Source: Cristatella mucedo (lineage: Eukaryota > Bryozoa > Phylactolaemata > Cristatellidae). Taken from it: 64,000 nucleotides of DNA. Both the position numbers and the translations under genes were made by a program. Shown piece after piece: positions 55,000 to 64,000 of the stretch (positions are counted from its first letter, which is position 1; every line of letters starts with the position of its first letter). The notes below the pieces were generated by a model that was given only the letters and a program-made list of their open reading frames with translations, made no database searches and was not told where the DNA came from. The DNA lies in the NCBI GenBank assembly GCA_009760855.2, contig WPIO01000126.1, forward strand, positions 1,052,001-1,116,000, given 5' to 3'.

Positions 55000-57225
55000 T
55001 AAACCCTGAACTTGTAACTTAAAAAACTAATTTGCCGCCAAAGTATTGCAACAATACTGATACTGTTCATTTGGACTATTGTAACACCGAAGGCTTGGTG
55101 GAGTAGGGTTGACCTGCCGCTTACCTAGCGGCGTAACCTAGCGCCTAATGCCGTTCGGTGCGCGCCTACGCGCAATAAGCTGGCCGCCACGAAACGAGCG
55201 TTTCTGGCGCTGACCTGCTTACCGTTACTAAAGGGGGTCGTGATTCCGCGGCGTGAATTGGAAAGCGAGACGCACAAATTGCGGATTTTAGTGAGCTTTA
55301 TTCGCAAGCGCACAAAGTCACTTCGCGTCTAGCTTAGTTTTATCTCCACACTCCTCGCACGCTCTCAACAGCACAAACACTCTTACGGAGGGAATACGTC
55401 TCCACAAGTAGGCTACTTACGTCTAGAGTGAGGAACGACCCAAATAGACGGAGCCCGAACCGGAGCCTAAACCCTAACCGGAGAACTAGAACTCCGTTTC
55501 CACCTTGCGGCGGGAATACTCCACACACGCCAACTCAAGCATTCTTGCGGAGGAAACACGTCTCCACACTTAGGCTACTTACGTCTGTAATGGGGATTGA
55601 CCCAAATAGACGGAGCCTGAACCGGAGTCTAAACCCTAACCAGAGAACTAGGACTCCGTTTCCACCTTGCGGCAGGAATACTCCACGCACACCAACCACG
55701 TCTAGCTCGCACCGGCAACTCCTTATGCCGAAACCACGTGCTAGCGCACACACACAAAACACAAGAAACACAAAAGGCTAGCTCGGGCGCGTAACGACCG
55801 TATTCCGTGCAGTCCACCGAATCCTCCTAGCGCTGCCTCGTCTTGTTCCATACATCGCCGGCGGACAGCCCACCCTCCTCCCTCGCTTTCAGAGAAACGA
55901 GTCCGACGGCGTCGAAGCGAGGTGCCGAACAAAAGACCAAGAGCGAGCGTCGCTCGACTCTTAAATACTTAGCTGAGACAATGGGGCAAGAGCTTAGTGG
56001 TATTAGGCCCGACACCGTGGCCCATTACGGTAAGGAATTAATACCGTCACTAGGCCACTGGAAGGGCATCTCTGTCAAGCTTGAATGTAGGAATGGGTTC
56101 CAGACGATTCTTGTTGGACAGAGTGATGCGGAGGTTAGCAGGCCAGCCAACATCAATCAGCTGCTCCCGCGGGTATCGGACCAATTCTAAAGGCCGAATC
56201 GCCACCGCTGGTCTCAGAGCTTCCTGGCTTGCTCTTTAGCTCTTGCTCTCTAACCGCACTGACGCTCCTCGCTGGCTCACTGCTTCAGGACAAAGGAGTT
56301 CTAGCCCGCCGCCGGACAGCTCTTGTTCTCGCTAAAATTCTGCCAAGGCCAGCAAGGCGCTACATTATACAATACATTGATATTGTTACGGCACCAATTT
56401 AGACTATACAATACATTGCTAACTATGCAATACATTTTTTCAGACGCCTGTTCACACCACGACCTGGGTCATAAAGCGCTAGAATCTTGCCAGCCGTCCT
56501 TTTTTGTTTTGACTTTGTCATAAGTGAAGCGTTCGCTGAGCTTTGACAGCACGAAGCTTCCCGGCTCTCCGGATCTTCAGTTTCTCCATGTAGTAGAGTT
56601 TGTCTTTTGCGACAATTATGTTCAGCTTCGGCAGGGTGGCATTAAGTGGCGTCCTTTGTTGCTTGTTTTTCTAGTTGCTGTCTGCTATAGGTTTGCCTGT
56701 ATTCAGCTTACTCCGCCCCTTTTTGCTCTCAACTCATTGCTGTGAAAACTCGGTGGTCTACCATGGCTGGAAGAGTCGTTTATTTTATTATGAAAATGTA
56801 AACTTGCACTCTTTAAAAAATCCTGGAAAATTCAGCTTTTCTTTGGAAAAAGAGCCTGGTCGTACACTCACTCACCTATGTTATGATCCCACCCCGTTGA
56901 CTGCCAAGCTTAAGAGTACTTAGTTGATGTAGCAAAGTCTGTATAATAAAAAAAGAAAACGTATTTAAAAATACTATTCATTTTTTTCTAGTCATGTTGC
57001 TGACCTGGTACTAGTTAAGGATATGTTTGATGTGCATAATTAATACACATTATATAAATTATCTACTCTTTTGTGACATTTTGCCGTGGCTGTATCGTCA
57101 TTGCTGTACTGTCGCCATAGTAGTATAAATAGCGCAAAGAGAAAACATTAGGCGAGACACGGGGACTGCGACCGTCTTGCTGACTTACCAAAAAAACATT
57201 GCTTATGATAGGGTGGTTGGTTATT
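55000..57225. other. no recognised gene
   Basis: Apart from the 162-bp repeat, holds short open frames (e.g. 55843-56190, 56524-56745, 56675-56923) without recognised domains or convincing splice context. Confidence 0.3.
55376..55698. repeat. 162-bp tandem repeat, two units
   Basis: Unit 1 begins near cttacggag (55382), unit 2 near cttgcggag (55544). Both contain cccaaatagacggagcc, taaaccctaacc and ctccgtttccaccttgcgg. Long frames on both strands here arise from the repeat. Confidence 0.9.
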
Positions 57226-57227
57226 GC

Positions 57228-57312
57228 TTCTCTTGCAAGGTTTGTAGGGCCAAAGTAGAGATCAAGTTCTCTTACTGCGCTTTAAAGAGACATTAGTAGT
57301 ATTATTATTAGA
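57228..57312 (+). mobile_element. LINE-A-like 3' tail fragment
   Basis: gggccaaagtagagatcaag, ttctcttactgcgcttta, then TTA repeats. Confidence 0.6.
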
Positions 57313-57467
57313 TGTTCGCCATTTGCGAAATACTGAGTATTTCTTTTATCTAATTCCGTTTACGCTCGTGCTTTCCGTGAGACTCACGATAACTGGCACA
57401 CATACATATATACAGCAGAGAAAGGCTTCTGAAATAGTGCGGCCTCCTGGTACGCCTGCTGCACTAC

Positions 57468-58071
57468 TTGCCGATTTGTAGCTTTGAAGCTAGCGCTGCA
57501 GTTAATGTCTGGGACGAGACTCCATGCGCCGTCAAAATTCACCCATTTCGAGAAAGCGATGCCCTTATAGTATACCTTGAGCTGGACAGCAAGCAACGAA
57601 CACTGAACGATGTCAATGAAGTTTTTGAGGAGCAGTCTCGCCTGCCGAAGGCAGTGGTGAGTACCTCTGAGACTTTGCAGGTCACATTCAGCAGGATGGC
57701 GAGCCGGTACTGCTGGTCAGTGTGGCAGCCAGCGTTAAGGCTTCGCCGGGCTGTACAATGCCGACGATCATGCTGGGAGGCCACTGCTTGGATGGCTATA
57801 CCAAAAAGCGCCCACACGCTACCCCAAATTTTCTCGAGCCAGCCGAAGCGACACTTGCGAGAGCCCTAGACACTGTTACGAAATCTTAGAAGAACTAAGT
57901 ATCTTGGCGAGGCTGAAGATCATGCACAAGCAACCGACCAAACTCGAGTCCGTAGTTTCGCACGTTGCTCATACGTCAAAGAAGCGGAGGCGAGGTAAGG
58001 TGGGGAATAGTGAGCTCAATAACGAACTAAGAAGGACCATCGAATCACTTGCCACTATTGGACACGATTGA
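57468..58071 (+). pseudogene. unassigned coding-like remnant
   Basis: Three overlapping plus frames look coding. One has CAVKIHPFRESDALIVYLEL to a donor-like GTG|GTGAGT at 57658. A second runs from about 57682 to TAG at 57892 (VSVAASVKASPGCTMPTIML, HCLDGYTKKRPHATPNFLEP). A third runs from about 57740 to TGA at 58071 (EILEELSILARLKIMHKQPT, then VAHTSKKRRRG before a donor-like GAG|GTAAGG). No family recognised. Could be a frameshifted gene or element, or chance. Confidence 0.25.
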
Positions 58072-58329
58072 GGATCACCTCAGTGGCTCCTGCATCGGTA
58101 GCACGCTCATAATTGACTACGGTTTCTAACCATTCTCTTTAAGCCCAGACAATGGAGAAAAAAGACATTTACGCCCGAACATGACTTGAAGCATTTGACC
58201 TCCTAAAGGTGCTGTTCGGGATAACTAGGGTTCCAGCCGCATAACAGCCTCTAATGAGGTCACTTATTCTCTTTGCAGTTTGTTTTTATTTACTTAGAAG
58301 ACATAATGGTACTAACAGCAGCAAGCCGA

Positions 58330-58960
58330 AGCACATCATCTATTCTACTTACTACTAAGGAGAAATCTAGAGTGATTAATGTTTGGAAAAACTATCCCTC
58401 AAAATCGGCTATACCAGCATATCTCCAATAGGATGCACACGACCTCAGCATGCCCTGTTCTAAATTGACCTTTCTCTAAATGACTACACCAGCTTCACAG
58501 TCAAGTCTGCTACAGTCAAGTCTGCTACTTTCAGCTATGTAGCATTGCAAAAATTTTGGTCTGCTTAGACACGGGTACCACATCCCTGTATGTCCAAGCA
58601 TGTGTGAAATCCCGTCATGATTTCTGTAGCTCAAAACGTCCTTATCGTTATGCCTGTGCAATAAGGCGCTTACAGGTAGTGCAAAACTCTAAAGTCAGCC
58701 TCACCTATTGCGAATACTGCAATTGCTACACTGTACAACTAGAGGATCTGCACTGGATCATCATAAAGCATCGTATCCAATTCGAGGATTTTTCGCTCCA
58801 ATTGAGATCCCTTCGTTTGTTTGCTACGGCCTACCAATCCAAACTCCTCCCCCATCAGGCTAGGCATCGTTCCGACCTGCTCTTCTGATTCAAGTCGCTT
58901 AGCTGTGCCACGAGCCAGCCGTTGTTTAGTTGTCGTCGCATGACAACTACCCGTTTATTC
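58330..58960 (+). mobile_element. degraded LINE-A copy, first part
   Basis: 58556-58888 encodes a diverged RT C-terminus (IRRLQVVQNSKVSLTYCEYC, LLPHQARHRSD). LINE-A-like sequence resumes at 59159. Confidence 0.75.
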
Positions 58961-59158
58961 TCCATCAAACGAGCTTCGGCGAAGCACGTCTCTATTTAAC
59001 CCCTTTCACTAACCGGTCTAACCTACCAGCTTGCGACTGCTCCCATGCCACATCAATCACTGATCAACGTAGCCCAATCACAAACCACGTCAATCATGGA
59101 GGGGCACAGCCTAAACAGACGCTACATCGACCGGGAAGCATCACATGCAGTGAAACAA

Positions 59159-59280
59159 TGCCAACCTCAAATCCTTTGAAGATAGCGCCTTTTAGTTCTC
59201 ATGCTACCTAAGCCTGGAACTCACTCTAAACTGACGTTGCAACACCCCCTGACCTGCTGACATTTATTTAAAGCTACACC
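59159..59280 (+). mobile_element. degraded LINE-A copy, second part
   Basis: cctcaaatcctttgaagata, agcctggaactcactc and ccctgacctgctgacattta follow LINE-A order after a 200-bp insert. Confidence 0.7.
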
Positions 59281-59585
59281 TCTAACACCAAGCACGAGCC
59301 GGTACATAAAGACACCGAAAGAGGCTTCAACACTCGTGCATTTCGTCAACGCTCGCAGCGTTACGCCACACGGCCGTTCTCCCCTCCGTCCTGCTTCCCA
59401 ACTGCCTGCTATTCACCAGGCAGTGACTCACCCTTGTACAAACATTAACTCATTCAACCATGAACCCGTATAACCCACAAACAAATAAAACTATTAACCC
59501 ACAATAAACTATAAAACCACACCATGGCCCGTGATCTCAAGATCACAAATCTCAGCAGTAATACACAGACGATCAAAACAACGCA

Positions 59586-59802
59586 TGTCATCCAACTCAA
59601 GGGAAAACGCGTTTGAAACAGAATGGTCGCCTGGTCGCCCGGTCGCCGTTCAGAAACCACCATTAACATGACCATCATTTAAACGAAATCACATGAACCA
59701 TGTATCATCCACACAAGGGAAAAAACGCTTTATAGCGCTACAGCACCATTACAGTCCAGCTACCGCCGTTAACATGACCGGCACTAAAACGAAATCACAA
59801 TT
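59586..59802. repeat. imperfect direct repeat inside an insertion
   Basis: Two units of roughly 105-115 bp share atccaactcaagggaaaacgc / atccacacaagggaaaaaacgc and ttaacatgacc-(a/g)-t/gcatcat...acgaaatcaca. They lie in a 0.5-kb insert within the LINE-A copy. Confidence 0.7.
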
Positions 59803-59915
59803 TAAACAGTAGCTAAAAACGCACCTTTCCTCACAGTACTCACTGCGTCCTTGTGAATTGTCCTTTGTTTGCTTACGCGTGCTGACACTCCATGTTATCA
59901 GTAATCAGTAATCAG
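59803..59915 (+). mobile_element. degraded LINE-A copy, third part
   Basis: gctaaaaacgcacctttcct, gaattgtcctttgtttgct and gcgtgctgacactccatg match the LINE-A end of ORF and 3' UTR. Confidence 0.65.
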
Positions 59916-60189
59916 TGTCAGAGTCAGCGGGGGGGGGGAGGAGGACCTGGGGAGAGGCATTTGCTCATCTGCAGCCTGACAGCGACCTGCTCCGCCCCCT
60001 ATTCCTGTACCGAAACAAGGTTCTGCAGCACAGGACCGCTGTAATGCGATACGGCCAGCTAAGGGTCACCGTAGAGGCCACGCTTGATCTTGGACGCGAG
60101 GCTCATTAGCCTGAGCAATCGGGTACTAGGAACTCTTCGGTAAAAACTGGGTTTCAGCGAGCTAAAGTGTCCCGCTCGCATAATATCCA

Positions 60190-60472
60190 CAACACACCTA
60201 TTTAGGACAGCATTTAGTGGGTCCCTGTGATTCTTCCTTCACGTGCTTATGCGTGCTGACACTGTGCATGCTGCCACTAACCACATTTGCATGCAGACCC
60301 TGTGCATGTCATTCCTAACCATGTTATTCATTTTTTTTTCAAGCATGATTTTACTTACCATTTAATTGCATTTCCCTTTACAGCAAATGTAAAGCGCCTA
60401 GAGAGAGAGATTAAGTTCTCTGAGGGCGCTTTATCAAGTACATTATTATTATTATTATTATTATTATTATCC
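60190..60472 (+). mobile_element. LINE-A 3' end, well preserved
   Basis: cacctatttaggacagcatt, the whole 3' UTR, aagcgcctagagagagagat, gagggcgctttatcaagt, then (ATT)n. Very close to the 5.6-5.87 kb copy. Confidence 0.92.
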
Positions 60473-60499
60473 CGAAGGATGGATAGCTGGCGTTCCTCG

Positions 60500-60854
60500 A
60501 CCATGCCGTCAACCACGGAAGGCCACGAGGATCCGGTGCCTGAGCGTGGATGGAGATAAGCACTTATGCATTAACCAGCAGTGTGTTATTCGTAGTCCTC
60601 CCTGATCCGAACCTTCGGCTAGCTGCGATGTGCCGAGCTAGAGAATCTCCGTTACGCAGCCACTACCATACCAATGTCGTTGTAGGTCGTGGGATAGCTG
60701 ATCCACCTTCAAGATTTCTCCAATCGTAGAGTGTCCTCTCGCTTTGAGGAGGCTGGCCTCATTATTTCCTATGTCAGCCGTAGCCTAATTAAATCTAGGA
60801 TCCCCATTAGTACCGTTTAATTCCCTATTTTGTTGGTGCACGTGATATTTTTAC
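60500..60854 (+). mobile_element. unclassified repeat, second copy
   Basis: Diverged relative of the 52.7-53.2 kb insert, ending with the tttaattccc...ttggtgcacg block. Confidence 0.35.
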
Positions 60855-61042
60855 AAGGGTTTAGCTCAGGCGGTAAGGTGCTTACTCTTCATGGCCGAGG
60901 TCTTGGGTTCGAATCCTACAGTAGGTGATCCTTTATTGCTAACAGCAACAGTTAGCAACCTATAGCCGTTTAGGCTCTTCTGCCGCTACACAAATGACGC
61001 TGTTAAATCAGCTAGTATTTATATTTATTTATATTGTATAAA
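60855..61042 (+). mobile_element. SINE-B copy with best-preserved promoter
   Basis: A box tttagctcaggcggtaagg, B box gggttcgaatcctac, then gatcctttattgct and gctgttaaatcagctag, ending in (ATTT)n. Confidence 0.87.
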
Positions 61043-61179
61043 TCAAACTGCCGCTCGCATTTCTCTAACCCTACGACTGCGACGTGGCAGTGGGTGGCGT
61101 AGTTGCGACAGGTGGTGCTCGGGCGGGAAGTGGCTAACCCCATAGTCTCGGTTACACTGCTACTCGCCCCCACCAAGGT

Positions 61180-61260
61180 TGCAAGTATGTCTTAATTTCA
61201 TTTGATGAGCAACTGCTGAGTTCGTGTCAAATAAACACTGCAATTTTGTGCTATAAGTTT
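61180..61260 (+). repeat. unclassified repeat module (copy 2)
   Basis: tgagcaactgctgagttcgt and gtcaaataaacact match the 10.34 kb module. Confidence 0.45.
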
Positions 61261-61359
61261 TCGTTATTGCTGGTATAGCTACACGGTTCTCGTAACCTAC
61301 ACAATATTTTGCAGATCGAGCTCCCCTCTGATCCATCACTGCCAATAAATTATCGAGGC

Positions 61360-61432
61360 GCTTCTTCTACAGCATATATAAAGTGTCGAGAAAGAGATTT
61401 AGTTCTTTAAGGGCGCTGTACACAATTATTAT
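61360..61432 (+). mobile_element. LINE-A 3' tail fragment
   Basis: aaagtgtcgagaaagagatt, tagttctttaagggcgctgt, then short ATT. Confidence 0.7.
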
Positions 61433-61439
61433 TTGAACG

Positions 61440-62520
61440 TAGTGTTTTCCCGGCTGCAGACAGCCGGTCGACGCTGTCCGGTGTGGTCACATCGCAACGG
61501 CCGAAGTAAAATACTGTACGTTTGATATGAAAACGGTAGTGTCTTGACCCGTAGAAGGTGCGCCAGTTCAACGGCTGGCAGAGCCGACGCCTATGACGCA
61601 GCTTCGTGCATTTCTGAGCTCGTCGTCGTACTATAACAATTCATTTGCGTATGTAACAGGGACGCCGTTCACCTAGAGGAAGACGCAGGAACTGCACAGA
61701 AAAGCTCCTAAAAGGAGAGCTTACGAACCGCTCTGGTGCTCGCCTACCCGATGACTGTCGAGCCTTCCGTCATTTCTTAAGACGTCAGCGACTACGGCCT
61801 TGGTGCGACCTTAGAAGAAGGCCGGGTGCTGGTGTTCAAAAGCCGTGCTTTTGTCAACGAGTGGAAAATACTGCACCGTGCAGAAGTAATTTGTGCTTGC
61901 CACTCACTATTGCCTTGAAGAAGTTGGCGCACTATCTCCCTAAGTGGAAGGTTCGTGGTGATAACTTATCATAATCCACATGTGTAGCAGAACGAACAGA
62001 AATCGTCCAAGTAAATAGTCCGAGAAGAACATCGAGGATCCATAGATTCGAGAAGAACACACAGGCAGAACACTCTGGGGAGCAAGGCAAGGGCTTACAC
62101 AAGGATTTACTGGACTGTGATCGTGACTACCAAGGACAGTATAATCAAGACGACAAACTGTAATGGGACTACATTTTTGGGGCTGATTCATATAAGTGAC
62201 TAGCAGTTTAATCGTATTAAAAAAACTATTAAATATGTAATGACCATTTTTGCATAACTTAAGCACAAATTAAATACGTAAACTTTGATTAGTTTGCTTT
62301 TTTCCTGACAACTGTGAATCAAAATCCGAAACTTGGGTCTGTTTTCTCATTGAAATGGGGAAATCTTTTGAGCTGGTCACAAAAGCGCAGTTTTGTGGGG
62401 AATAAAGGCCACTGCCTATACCTTGGAGATAAAAGCCATTAAGAAATAGCGATTACTACGGGAAAAGATAGCTACATAGTGCATAAGTCCACGGTGGCGA
62501 CAGAAGCGCGGGTATACAGC
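61440..62520. other. no recognised gene
   Basis: A minus frame at 62266-61940 is unrecognised. 62.34-62.46 kb resembles 21.50-21.61 kb. Confidence 0.3.
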
Positions 62521-62527
62521 AATTGTT

Positions 62528-62622
62528 ATCAAAAACTCCTTTCCAGCAAATGAACAGTGCCTAGAAAGAATCGAGTTCTCTGAGGGCGCTATATCAAGTG
62601 CATTAGCATTAATATTATTCTA
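62528..62622 (+). mobile_element. LINE-A 3' tail fragment
   Basis: cctttccagcaaatg, cagtgcctagaaagaatcga, gagggcgctatatcaagtgc, then degenerate ATT. Confidence 0.75.
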
Positions 62623-62809
62623 ATCAACAGTTCAGATTAGCATATCCGATGAAAAGCATACATTTTCCGTAGACCATTGTTGACAGAATCTGACAAATCG
62701 AAAAATTGTCAGTCTCTGCAAAAGATTAACCTTGGAGGTAAGTGCTGTAAACCTTTCTGATCGTCACATCTTGCCAAGACCTACCTCTTTTACCTGAGCT
62801 GTTAAATGA

Positions 62810-63085
62810 AATGTATCTCCGTCAGTAACTCCACAAAGTCATAAAGACCATGTGGGTGTTACGCAGGAGAGTTTTGTATAGCGCACTCACAGCCTACGCG
62901 GCTTTCGATACGCATTCGGTAGCCAACACACTTCGTCTCACGCAACAAAGAAAAGTGGGAGGCATAGCAGAGTCAGGAGAGCAGTTGAGGTAGTGAGTAG
63001 CATGGAAGTAGCAACTCAGGACGGCTGAAAAGGATGTGCCATAGTCGGCAGTAGGAGAGTAGTTGTCGTTGAGTAAGAATTGTGG
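62810..63085 (-). mobile_element. LINE-B 3' end
   Basis: tatctccgtcagtaactcca to gttgagtaagaattgtgga. Very similar to the 43.97-44.25 kb copy. Confidence 0.88.
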
Positions 63086-63125
63086 AACGACAACTATTCT
63101 CCTACTGCCAACTATGGCTCATCCT
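63031..63125. repeat. 40-bp inverted repeat made from LINE-B
   Basis: Arms 63031-63070 and 63086-63125 differ at three positions, with a 15-nt loop. Each arm is LINE-B sequence, so two LINE-B pieces are joined head to head. Confidence 0.88.
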
Positions 63126-63179
63126 AAAGCAGGTTCAATATACTTTTCGTGCCATTTAGATCATCTCTGGAAAACAAAT

Positions 63180-63420
63180 AAATGAGCCTTCCATTCAGCT
63201 GGAAAACAAATAAATGAGCCTTCCATTCAGCCGCTCCACGAGGCTTCACTTTCTGAGTCCTGGGCTATGGAACTTACTTCCACCTATCTTGCAACTCTGG
63301 TCTCACACTGCTGATTCCGGCTTTTTTCTGGCCTCCCTGCACATAACTGAGACTTTGCTATTCACTTCCACAACTGTGTTATCTCGGATAAGGTTCACAC
63401 TTTTTCTTTGTTGATGGAGA
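63180..63420 (+). mobile_element. diverged LINE-B-like RT C-terminus
   Basis: Frame 63214-63414 has RSTRLHFLSPGLWNLLPPIL and HTADSGFFLASL, like [15 protein letters not shown] and LTADYGTSF of LINE-B. A 32-bp block (aaacaaataaatgagccttc) is directly duplicated at 63170-63232. Confidence 0.65.
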
Positions 63421-63548
63421 TGAAGAAAGTTGCAAGCCATCTAGTACACATCCCATGCGAACCACGGTTTGACTGCTATAAGAAATCAAGGAAGATCTCT
63501 AGCAACTATCACTTAACCCTCCGGGTTTGTGGAGTATTTGCCATGACA

Positions 63549-63706
63549 CACTAGGTAAGGTGGATGCTTTCACGACCTCGGTCCCGAGGTCGTGGGTTCG
63601 ATTCCTGCGGTGGGCGATTCTTTATCGCCACTGCAAGCGATGGCGATAGCCGTGAAGGCTCTTCTGTCGCTATACAAAAAGAGGCTGTTTAATCAGCTAG
63701 GATTTA
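63549..63706 (+). mobile_element. SINE-B copy
   Basis: gacctcggtcccgaggtcgt, gggttcgattcctgc (B box), gcgattctttatcgcc and aggctgtttaatcagctag. Confidence 0.85.
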
Positions 63707-64000
63707 TGACCCGATGGCATAAAGCATTCCGGAAACAATAAAGATAAAGGTCCCAATAATCATAGGATATTTCTTATTGTAGGTCAAGAGGTACTTTTAT
63801 GTACGAAATGAACTGTACTGCCAAATATTACCACATTTCTTAAGAGCTTAGACAATACACAGGACTAGTTGACAGAAAACAAATCCAAATCTTAACCAAC
63901 TAAAAGTAGAAAAAATAGCTATTCCGTTTTCCTTCATATCATGGTAGTATATATAAGATATACAAGGTTGAGGAAAAATTTCGTTAACCGTGATTTTAAT

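Noticed and set aside
55470-55490. Telomeric repeat
   Set aside because: Only about 1.5 CCCTAA units per 162-bp repeat, so not a telomere array.

Overview
This is a stretch of a large, repeat-rich, intron-bearing animal genome, most likely from an invertebrate. The evidence is two conserved animal-type genes with long GT-AG introns, many 5'-truncated non-LTR retrotransposon (LINE) copies of the CR1/L2 type, tRNA-derived SINEs, degraded cut-and-paste elements and long microsatellites. Nothing looks bacterial, viral or organellar. The phylum cannot be fixed from this window alone.

Two complete genes can be rebuilt exon by exon, with reading phase kept at every junction. The first, on the + strand at 7443-32510, is the orthologue of STAMBP (AMSH), the endosomal K63-specific JAMM deubiquitinase: 10 coding exons, 437 codons plus stop, with all zinc ligands present. 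Its third intron is 13.7 kb and is filled with mobile elements. The second, on the - strand at 36352-47956, is the orthologue of LMAN2 (VIP36), the L-type mannose lectin of the early secretory pathway: 9 coding exons, 331 codons plus stop, with a signal peptide, lectin domain, short stalk, one membrane span and a short basic cytosolic tail. The genes converge tail to tail, about 3.8 kb apart. They have no obvious joint function beyond both acting in membrane traffic.

Layout: 1-2700 is CpG-rich sequence without a recognised gene. 2700-7100 holds LINE and SINE remnants and a (TA)n array. 7.2-33.2 kb is STAMBP. 33.2-36.3 kb is intergenic with repeat fragments. 36.3-48.4 kb is LMAN2 and its CpG-rich 5' end. 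48.9-51.5 kb holds two LINE copies, one of which retains the reverse-transcriptase YADD box. 52.2-54.85 kb is a broken hAT-type transposase with another repeat inserted in it. 55.3-55.7 kb has a 162-bp tandem repeat. 57.4-64 kb is unassigned coding-like sequence and repeat remnants.

Repeat families recognised here are named locally. LINE-A has an RT C-terminus followed by a conserved tail and (TTA)n. LINE-B is a second RT family. SINE-A has a tRNA-like head joined to a LINE-A-like tail. SINE-B has a tRNA-like head and a different body. An orphan transposon protein family is present twice in STAMBP intron 3. Several clean foldbacks, four of them good candidates for structured RNA or miniature elements, lie in or near the genes. 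I did not find a clearly new biological system. The most promising leads are the LMAN2 intronic hairpins and the LINE-A/SINE-A tail sharing.
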